Source: Acidithiobacillus acidisediminis
GTDB taxonomy: Bacteria; Pseudomonadota; Gammaproteobacteria; Acidithiobacillales; Acidithiobacillaceae
DNA length: 64,000 nt
Assembly: GCF_023277115.1 (NCBI RefSeq)
Contig: NZ_JALQCS010000001.1
Location: 1,420,001 to 1,484,000, forward strand
Direction of reading: 5' to 3'
Under the pieces are notes generated by a model, which saw only the letters and a program-made list of their open reading frames with translations, had not been told where the DNA came from and ran no database searches. The position numbers were made by a program, and so were the translations under genes. Below, piece after piece: positions 57,902 to 64,000 of this stretch (positions within the stretch are counted from its first letter, which is position 1; the number at the start of each line of letters is the position of its first letter).

Positions 57902-59028
57902 ACGCAGACCTACAACACACGGCATTGCATACCTGGCACCTGGCCCACGGCGCGAAGATGTCCCCTTTTGCCGGCTGGGACATGCCCCTGCACTATGGCT
58001 CGCAGCTGCGGGAGCATGAGGCGGTACGCACAGCCGCTGGGCTTTTTGATGTCTCACACATGCGCCCGCTGGACCTGCAGGGTCCAGATGCCCGTGCCCT
58101 GTTGCGTTTGGCCTTAGCCAACGATGTGGCGCGCCTCGACCGCGAGCCCGGCCGGGCACTTTATTCCTGCATGTTGCGCGGCGATGGCGGGATCCTCGAC
58201 GACCTCATCGTCTATTTTCTTGGTGACGATCGCTACCGCATCGTCCTCAACGCCGCGGGGGTGCAGGCGGACCGCGCGTATTTACAGGATCTGGCAGCTA
58301 CCCACGGGTTGACGGTGACCTTCCAGCCGCGCGACGACTGGGGCATTCTTGCCTGTCAGGGACCGGAGGCCGTGGCCAAGGTCGCCCGGGTTCTGGCACT
58401 GCCAGAGCTGCCGGCCTTGAAGGGGTTTCGTTCGTTGGCGGTAAATGCCGATCTCTTCGTCGCCCGAACCGGCTACACCGGCGAGGATGGGGTAGAGATT
58501 CTGGCCGCCAACGGGGAGCTCGCCGCCATTGCCGACGCTTTATTGGACGTGGGTGTCGTACCCGCCGGTTTGGCTGCACGGGACAGTCTGCGCCTGGAGG
58601 CTGGACTCAATCTCTATGGGCAGGATATGACGGTCGCGGATAGCCCAGACCGCAGTCATTTGGGCTGGACGGTCGATCTACGGGATCCCGAGCGCCAATT
58701 CGTGGGTCGGCCGGCGATCGAGAGCGAGAGAGCAGGGGGCCCGGTACAGCAACTCTGGGGCCTGTTACTGCCGCGCGAAGCCATTCCCCGTTCCGGGTAC
58801 ACTGTCACCCTGGCGAACGGGCAATCGGTTGGCGTTGTGACCAGTGGTTCCTTTTCCCCCAGTTTGGGCTTGGGTATCGCTCTGGCCCGTCTGGATGCTG
58901 ATATCCTTCCAGCCAACGCAGTATTTTTGCAGGTGCGCCAACGTGCGGTCCCGGCGCGTCTGGTTGAGCCCCCATTCTGGCGTCATGGTCACGCCGTCCA
59001 TTCCGTAGAGGAGATCCTTCCCCAATGA
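57898..59028 (+). CDS. gcvT: Glycine cleavage system T protein (aminomethyltransferase)
   Basis: GcvT moves the methylene group from the aminomethyl-lipoyl H protein to tetrahydrofolate. The 376-residue protein has 'KMSPFAGWDMPLHYGSQL', 'AGLFDVSHMRPLDLQG', 'GGILDDLIVYFLGDDRYRIVLNA', 'VARTGYTGEDGVEIL', 'AARDSLRLEAGLNLYGQDM' and 'VTSGSFSPSLGLGIALARLD'. It starts with GTG 57898 overlapping the upstream stop. It heads the gcvT-H-PA-PB set; no glycine riboswitch fits upstream. Confidence 0.96.
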   Translation: MNADLQHTALHTWHLAHGAKMSPFAGWDMPLHYGSQLREHEAVRTAAGLFDVSHMRPLDLQGPDARALLRLALANDVARLDREPGRALYSCMLRGDGGILDDLIVYFLGDDRYRIVLNAAGVQADRAYLQDLAATHGLTVTFQPRDDWGILACQGPEAVAKVARVLALPELPALKGFRSLAVNADLFVARTGYTGEDGVEILAANGELAAIADALLDVGVVPAGLAARDSLRLEAGLNLYGQDMTVADSPDRSHLGWTVDLRDPERQFVGRPAIESERAGGPVQQLWGLLLPREAIPRSGYTVTLANGQSVGVVTSGSFSPSLGLGIALARLDADILPANAVFLQVRQRAVPARLVEPPFWRHGHAVHSVEEILPQ

Positions 59029-59408
59029 GTCATGTTCCCGCCCAACTTCGCTACAGCCACACCCACGAGTGGGTTGCGCAAATCGCTCCTGGGCATTTTC
59101 GCATTGGCATTACTGATCACGCGCAGGAGTTGCTGGGCGATGTGGTCTTCGTGGAGCTGCCAATGCTGGAGCAAGAGGTCCAGGCCGATGCAGCCTGCGG
59201 TGTTATTGAGTCGGTCAAGGCGGCGTCAGACCTCTATACCCCGCTAACGGGGAAGATCCTCGCCAGCAATGCGGAACTTGTCGACAACCCCCAATGGCTG
59301 AATGAAGATCCCTACGAGAAAGGCTGGATCTTCGAGATTCAGGCGGCCGACGCCGACTTTACTCAGCTCATGGATGCTTCTGCCTATCAGCACAGTCTAG
59401 GGGACTGA
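59025..59408 (+). CDS. gcvH: Glycine cleavage system H protein
   Basis: The H protein carries the lipoyl arm between P, T and L proteins. The 127-residue protein has 'LRYSHTHEWVAQ', 'GITDHAQELLGDVVFVELP', the lipoylation site 'GVIESVKAASDLYTPLTG' (Lys at about 65) and 'NPQWLNEDPYEKGWIFEI'. ATG 59025 overlaps the gcvT stop. The L protein (lipoamide dehydrogenase) gene is not in the window. Confidence 0.97.
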   Translation: MSHVPAQLRYSHTHEWVAQIAPGHFRIGITDHAQELLGDVVFVELPMLEQEVQADAACGVIESVKAASDLYTPLTGKILASNAELVDNPQWLNEDPYEKGWIFEIQAADADFTQLMDASAYQHSLGD

Positions 59409-59410
59409 GC

Positions 59411-60760
59411 ATGCCCTATATCCCTCATGATGCCGCTGAGACTGCGGCCATGCTGGAGGCGATTGGCGTTCAGCAACTGGCAGATCTCTTTGACGAAATC
59501 CCTGAGTCGTTACAAAACGAAACCGTCGCCCTGCCCGAAGGATGCAGTGAGGCCAGTCTGCGGCGGCTTCTGGAGGGGCGTGCGGCGGAGCAGGGCCCGC
59601 TGCGTTGCTTTGCCGGCGCTGGGGTCTATGCCCAGCACATCCCGTCCATTGTCTGGGAGATCGCCCGGCGCGGGGAATTTTACTCGGCCTATACGCCCTA
59701 TCAGGCGGAGGCGAGTCAAGGTACCCTGCAACTGCTCTACGAGTTCCAGAGTTTCATGACCCGCTTGACCGCCATGGCGGTCAGCAACGCCTCTTTGTAC
59801 GATGGGGCCACTGCCCTGGCCGAGGCCTGTCTCATGGCCTTGCGTTTGCGCCCCCAAGCACGCGAAATCGTCGTTCCCGAGGGGCTCTGGCCACACTGGC
59901 GTGCGGTACTTGAATCATTGTTACCCCTGCAGGGAATTCGCTTGCATACCCTGCCGCAAGATCCACAAACCGGTCAGCTCCTCTTGCCGGAAGAGGGATT
60001 CCCGCATGCGGCGGCCTTGATTATCCCGCAGATCAATCGCTACGGACTGCTCGAGGAAGTCGACACCCTGGCGCGTTGGGCAGAGGCACGCGGGTTATTA
60101 CGCATTGCCGTCGTCAACCCTCTCGCCCTGGCCTTGCTCAAGGCACCAGGCGACTGGGGCGAGGAGGGGGCCGACATTGCCGTGGGTGAAGGTCAGCCTC
60201 TGGGCGTCCCCCTCTCCGCCGGTGGCCCGTATTTCGGTTTTTTGACCTGCAAGCGCGACACCGTTCGCCAGCTGCCGGGCCGCCTGGTGGCCAAGACCGT
60301 CGATGCCGAGGGGAAGGTGGCCTACTGTCTGACCCTGCAGGCGCGGGAACAGCATATACGACGCGCGGGCGCGACCAGTAACATTTGCACTAATCAAGGC
60401 TTGCTGGTCACCGCCGCGACGATCCACCTGGCCACCCTCGGCGCTGCCGGCTTGCGTGCGGCAGCAGCGCGTTCCCATCAGCAGGCGCAGCGCTTGCGCG
60501 CGCTCCTGCAGGGCATCCCCGGGGTTGTGCTGCCCTATTCCGGAGCGGTATTCAACGAATTCGTCGTGCGCTTACCGTGCCCCGCTGCAGGGCTGCGCGA
60601 TGCCCTTTTGGATCAAGGCATTCTCGCCGGGGTTCCCCTCGTTGAATTGGAACCTGGCGCCAACCCGCATGACTTGCTGGTGGCGACGACGGAATTGAGT
60701 GAAGACGAAGACCTGGCTGCCTACGCTACCGCCCTTGCCCGCCTGTTGGGGGAGATCTGA
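59411..60760 (+). CDS. gcvPA: Glycine dehydrogenase (decarboxylating) subunit 1
   Basis: This is the N-terminal half of the P protein, made as a separate subunit in many bacteria. The 449-residue protein has 'MPYIPHDAAETAAMLEAIG', 'RCFAGAGVYAQHIPSIVWEI', 'GEFYSAYTPYQAEASQGTLQ', 'NASLYDGATALAEACLMALR' and 'QHIRRAGATSNICTNQGLL'. It has the PLP-enzyme fold without the PLP Lys, which is on subunit 2. It abuts gcvH and overlaps gcvPB by one base. Confidence 0.96.
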   Translation: MPYIPHDAAETAAMLEAIGVQQLADLFDEIPESLQNETVALPEGCSEASLRRLLEGRAAEQGPLRCFAGAGVYAQHIPSIVWEIARRGEFYSAYTPYQAEASQGTLQLLYEFQSFMTRLTAMAVSNASLYDGATALAEACLMALRLRPQAREIVVPEGLWPHWRAVLESLLPLQGIRLHTLPQDPQTGQLLLPEEGFPHAAALIIPQINRYGLLEEVDTLARWAEARGLLRIAVVNPLALALLKAPGDWGEEGADIAVGEGQPLGVPLSAGGPYFGFLTCKRDTVRQLPGRLVAKTVDAEGKVAYCLTLQAREQHIRRAGATSNICTNQGLLVTAATIHLATLGAAGLRAAAARSHQQAQRLRALLQGIPGVVLPYSGAVFNEFVVRLPCPAAGLRDALLDQGILAGVPLVELEPGANPHDLLVATTELSEDEDLAAYATALARLLGEI

Positions 60761-62178
60761 TGGAAGAGACCATTTTTGCGTGCCAGCACGAGCGAGAAGA
60801 GCTGCTGCCGGAGCTGGCGATCCCTGGGCATTTGTTGCGTGCGGACCTGCCCCTGCCCAATCCCTCCGAACTCGAGGTGGTACGCCATTATACCCGCCTC
60901 AGTCAGAAAAATTTTTCCATCGACACGCAATTTTATCCCCTCGGTTCCTGCACCATGAAATATAACCCGCGTATCGCCCATGAACTGGCGACGCTGCCTG
61001 GGTTCAGCCGCTTGCATCCGGCCACACCGGCCAGGGCGGCGCAGGGATTGTTGCGTACCCTGGCGGAGTTACAGGATTGGCTGGCAGAGCTGACGGGGAT
61101 GGCGGCGGTCAGCTTGAGCCCGGCGGCGGGTGCGCAGGGAGAACTGGCGGGCGTGGCGATGATCCGGGCTTATCATCTGGCCCGTGGCGATCGGGAGCGA
61201 CAGCGGATGCTCATTCCCCAGGCAGCCCATGGCACCAATCCGGCCAGTGCACGGATGGCCGGCTTTACCGTGACGGAGCTGCCCAATCGTGCCGATGGCG
61301 ATCTCGATCTCGACGTCCTGCGTAGCGCCTTGGGGCCGGACGTGGCCGGCATCATGCTAACCAATCCGTCCACCTTGGGCGTCTTCGAGCGGCAGATCGA
61401 GGACGTCGCGGCCATGGTCCATGCTGCTGGTGCGCTCCTCTACTATGATGGGGCCAACCTCAATGCCATCCTAGGGCGCGTCAAACCCGGTAGCATGGGT
61501 TTTGACGTCATGCACCTGAATCTACACAAGACCTTCGCCACACCGCATGGTGGTGGTGGACCCGGTTCCGGGGCCGTAGCCGTTGCGGCACGCCTGGCGC
61601 CTTATCTGCCTGTGCCGCGAGTAGTCGCGCAAGAAGGCGTCTACCGCTGGGAAACCTGGGCCGAGCGCCCAGAGAGTATCGGCCCCTTGAGCGCTTATGG
61701 TGGCAACATCGCTGTGCTGCTGCGCGCCCATGCCTATATCCGTCGCCTGGGGAGCGCTGGTCTCCAGAGGGTCTCTGCCTATGCCGCGTTGAATGCCAAT
61801 TATCTGCAGCAGGGGCTGCAGCGCCTGGGCTACACCCTGGCCTTCCCCGAGCGGCGCGCCAGCCATGAGTTCATCATTTCGGTGCAGGATCTCTACAAGG
61901 CGACCGGTGTGCGTGCCCTGGATGTCGCCAAGCGCTTACTCGACTTTGGTATTCACGCACCGACCATCTATTTTCCGCAACTGGTCCCGGAGTGCCTGCT
62001 CATCGAACCCACAGAGACCGAGACTCGGGCGACCCTGGATCGTTTTCTGGAGGTCATGGCGCAGATCCGTCGCGAGGCGCTGGAGGAACCCGATCTGCTG
62101 AAAAATGCACCGCAGAACTTACCCGTGCGACGGGTGGACGAGACGCTGGCAGCCCGACGGCTGCAGGTAGCGGAGTGA
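60760..62178 (+). CDS. gcvPB: Glycine dehydrogenase (decarboxylating) subunit 2
   Basis: The 472-residue subunit holds the PLP Lys (about 257, in 'MHLNLHKTFATPHGGGGPGS'). Other marks are 'YPLGSCTMKYNPRIAHELA', 'LSPAAGAQGELAGVAMIRAY', 'IPQAAHGTNPASARMAGF', 'GIMLTNPSTLGVFERQIEDV' and 'ERRASHEFIISVQDL'. With subunit 1 it decarboxylates glycine and passes the aminomethyl group to GcvH. The stop overlaps the moxR start (GTGA). Confidence 0.96.
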   Translation: MEETIFACQHEREELLPELAIPGHLLRADLPLPNPSELEVVRHYTRLSQKNFSIDTQFYPLGSCTMKYNPRIAHELATLPGFSRLHPATPARAAQGLLRTLAELQDWLAELTGMAAVSLSPAAGAQGELAGVAMIRAYHLARGDRERQRMLIPQAAHGTNPASARMAGFTVTELPNRADGDLDLDVLRSALGPDVAGIMLTNPSTLGVFERQIEDVAAMVHAAGALLYYDGANLNAILGRVKPGSMGFDVMHLNLHKTFATPHGGGGPGSGAVAVAARLAPYLPVPRVVAQEGVYRWETWAERPESIGPLSAYGGNIAVLLRAHAYIRRLGSAGLQRVSAYAALNANYLQQGLQRLGYTLAFPERRASHEFIISVQDLYKATGVRALDVAKRLLDFGIHAPTIYFPQLVPECLLIEPTETETRATLDRFLEVMAQIRREALEEPDLLKNAPQNLPVRRVDETLAARRLQVAE

Positions 62179-63098
62179 GGGAGAGCAGCAGTAAGGGGAA
62201 CCCTGCTGCCCTGCTCGGACAGCTCGCCTCCATTCTTCTGGACAAGGAAGCGCAGATCCGCCTGGTACTCACGGCGTTGATTGCTGGAGGACATGTCCTG
62301 CTCGAAGATCTCCCGGGTCTGGGCAAGACCACCCTCGCATTGGGTCTGGCGCGCTCCCTGGACCTACCTTTCGCGCGTTTACAAATGACGGCGGATATTT
62401 TGCCGGGAGATATTCTTGGCAGTAATTTCTATGACCCTGCGCAGCGCAGCTTTGTTTTTCGTGCCGGCCCGATCTTTCACTCTCTGCTCCTGGTCGATGA
62501 AATCAACCGCGCGCCGCCGCGAGCCCAATCGGCGCTCATGGAAGCCATGGCGGAGGGGCAGGTCTCTTTGGAGGGGGCCTGTTATCCACTTCCCCACCCC
62601 TTCTTTGTCATTGCGACGCAAAACCCGGAAGAATTCGATGGCGTATTTCCCTTGCCGGAAAATCAGCTCGACCGTTTTCTTCTCTCCCTGTCTCTCGGCT
62701 ATCCGAGTCGAGAAGCAGAAATGCGTCTGCTCCGTGGCGAAGCCGTGGCTCCCGAACAGGTAGAGCCGCAGGCGGATGCCAACGTCCTGCTGGAATGGCA
62801 GGCAGCGGCGCGTAGCGTCTTCCTGAGCCCTGAAATCCGCGGTCTACTTCTGGATCTTGCGGAGCACAGTCGACGCGACCCCGCCCTGCGTTTTGGTATT
62901 TCCCCCCGGGCACTGCTGGCCTTGCAGGCCGCGGCGCGCGCCTCGGCCTTTCTTGCAGGCCGTGAATTTGTCACGCCAGATGACTTGCGTGCCGTGACCG
63001 TTGCGGTTCTGGCGCATCGCCTGCGTTGGCGCGATCCAGGCGACTCCCAGGGTCAGCTGCAGACTCTGCTGCGACGATGCTGGGGTTTCGGCGTGTAA
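62175..63098 (+). CDS. MoxR family AAA+ ATPase
   Basis: The 307-residue ATPase has Walker A 'HVLLEDLPGLGKTTLALGLA', 'RLQMTADILPGDILGSNFYD', Walker B 'SLLLVDEINRAPPRAQSALMEAM', sensor 1 'FFVIATQNPEEFDGVFPLPENQLDRFL' and sensor 2 'FGISPRALLALQAAARA'. MoxR ATPases act with DUF58 proteins as chaperones for enzyme maturation or envelope functions. The GTG at 62175 overlaps the gcvPB stop; no internal Met is early enough. It overlaps the DUF58 gene by 22 bases, the usual partner. Confidence 0.92.
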   Translation: MRESSSKGNPAALLGQLASILLDKEAQIRLVLTALIAGGHVLLEDLPGLGKTTLALGLARSLDLPFARLQMTADILPGDILGSNFYDPAQRSFVFRAGPIFHSLLLVDEINRAPPRAQSALMEAMAEGQVSLEGACYPLPHPFFVIATQNPEEFDGVFPLPENQLDRFLLSLSLGYPSREAEMRLLRGEAVAPEQVEPQADANVLLEWQAAARSVFLSPEIRGLLLDLAEHSRRDPALRFGISPRALLALQAAARASAFLAGREFVTPDDLRAVTVAVLAHRLRWRDPGDSQGQLQTLLRRCWGFGV

Positions 63099-64000
63099 AG
63101 CGGCGGGAGGTCAAACTCTCCCGCGCGGGCAAGCTATTTGTGGCCTTTACCTTGGCCGTTGGCTTCGCAGCCGTGAATACTGGCAACAACATGCTCTTCC
63201 TGCTGGTGTCGATGATGCTGGGCTTGATGATCCTGTCGGGACTCGCGGCACTCGTCAATCTGCAGTCCCTGCAGGTGGAACTCCTGCCGCAACAGCTGCT
63301 TACAGTTGGTACATTGGGCCATCTCCAATTCCGCATCCGCAACCCCCGCCCCTGGGCGGTGTGGTTGTTGCAACTACGTCTGCCTGGGTCGCAGGTACAG
63401 CTTGCGCGCCTGCCAGGCCGAGGGAGTGCAGAGCTTGGACTGCCCTATTGTCCACAACAGCGGGGCCCACTTCCGCTGCCGGATCTTCTCCTCGGCTCAT
63501 CCTTCCCTTTTGCCTTTGTCTGGCGGGGCCAGCGCGTGCAAGTGTCGGCAGAGGAACTTCCTTGGGTCGCACCAAGCCACGAAGAAACGTCTGCCATGGC
63601 TGGCGCCGAACCAGTGACCATGGATGCACTTCAAGTTCGGGCAAGAAGCGAAGGATCAGCCGATGTGCTGGGCCTGCGGCCGCGCCTGCCCAACGAAAGT
63701 TTGCATCGGGTGCTCTGGCGGCGCAGTGATTGGCGCCATGGTTGGGATGCCACTCCACTGTTGCCGGTGCTGGAGCGGGAGCTACCTGAGCAGGAGGAGG
63801 TCGCTCTTTGCTATGACGCCGAAGCATTGACAGACTTGGATCATGAACAGCGTCTCGTGGTACTCCGGTCCTGCCTGGATGCAGTGACGGACGCAGGGGC
63901 TGGCTGGCGCCTGTGTTTGCCCAGTGGGGAGTGGATCGGTCGAGGTCGCAATGGCTATCGATCGGGCCTCTGGGCTTTGGCCCGTCAAATCCCGTTCCCA
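63077..64000 (+). CDS. DUF58 family membrane protein, 3' end beyond window
   Basis: An ATG at 63077, inside the end of moxR, opens a frame that runs without a stop to the window end (308 codons). It reads 'MLGFRRVKRREVKLSRAGKL', then two hydrophobic segments containing 'NTGNNMLFLLVSMMLGLMIL', the typical start of proteobacterial DUF58 proteins. A beta-rich part follows ('LQFRIRNPRPWAVWLLQLRL'), then 'RSDWRHGWDATPLLPV'. The canonical DUF58 core 'GD..R.I.W...AR' is only loosely visible around 63700. DUF58 proteins pair with MoxR, often next to a transglutaminase-like gene that may follow outside the window. Confidence 0.8.
   Translation, partial: MLGFRRVKRREVKLSRAGKLFVAFTLAVGFAAVNTGNNMLFLLVSMMLGLMILSGLAALVNLQSLQVELLPQQLLTVGTLGHLQFRIRNPRPWAVWLLQLRLPGSQVQLARLPGRGSAELGLPYCPQQRGPLPLPDLLLGSSFPFAFVWRGQRVQVSAEELPWVAPSHEETSAMAGAEPVTMDALQVRARSEGSADVLGLRPRLPNESLHRVLWRRSDWRHGWDATPLLPVLERELPEQEEVALCYDAEALTDLDHEQRLVVLRSCLDAVTDAGAGWRLCLPSGEWIGRGRNGYRSGLWALARQIPFP

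Overview
The window is a mostly housekeeping stretch of a Gram-negative chromosome with moderately high GC. The block mtnA-gyrA-serC-pheA-hisC-(aroF)-tyrA-aroA-cmk-rpsA-ihfB matches the Pseudomonas order. With tig-clpP-clpX-lon-hupB and pyrG-kdsA-eno-ftsB it points to a gammaproteobacterium or a sister lineage. Protein style and gene mix suggest Acidithiobacillus, but that is an impression and was not checked by search.

Layout. Bases 1-418 are the 3' end of an aldo/keto reductase gene. Bases 500-4998 are a decayed integrated element at tRNA-Thr(CGT). The intact tRNA lies at 4923-4998, and a 54-bp copy of its 3' part (one mismatch) lies at 500-553. Between them are a truncated membrane-protein gene, a plasmid-type gene remnant, a BrnT/BrnA toxin-antitoxin pair, an hsdR gene broken by a truncated IS3 element plus a large internal deletion, and a secreted Pro/Gly/His/Tyr-rich repeat protein. 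No integrase is left.

Bases 5044-19336 hold rlmI, divergent mtnA, then the gyrA-aromatic-rpsA run. Bases 19353-23852 hold lapB-pyrF-pyrE and tig-clpP. Bases 23873-28306 hold clpX, lon (with a sigma32-like promoter), hupB, and tRNA-Val and tRNA-Asp, which are probably cotranscribed with hupB. Bases 28354-31504 hold a ppiD that lacks its parvulin domain, a zinc alcohol dehydrogenase and a DUF3617 protein. Bases 31638-36819 hold pyrG-kdsA-eno-ftsB, efp (minus strand) and a DUF971 gene. Bases 36800-48636 hold uvrC-pgsA-recC-recB-recD-DUF3429, all overlapping or nearly abutting.

Bases 48884-52948 are an osmoregulated periplasmic glucan locus: opgG, a small unknown gene, then an opgH that lacks its usual cytoplasmic N-terminus. 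Two 15-bp palindromes spaced 20 bp lie upstream. Bases 52961-55907 hold a Sel1-repeat protein, an epimerase-like protein, a DUF423 protein and sohB. Bases 55983-64000 are one tight run: moaD-moaE-yajQ-hugZ-like-gcvT-gcvH-gcvPA-gcvPB-moxR-DUF58, with the last gene cut by the window end.

Themes: aromatic amino acid synthesis from DAHP synthase through prephenate and EPSP; protein quality control (trigger factor, ClpXP, Lon, PpiD); LPS supply (kdsA, lapB); double-strand-break repair (RecBCD); and one-carbon and molybdopterin metabolism. No CRISPR array, phage module or obvious new defence system was found. The most unusual points are the tRNA-bounded remnant with its low-complexity secreted protein, the split OpgH, the shortened PpiD, and the paired palindromes before opgG.
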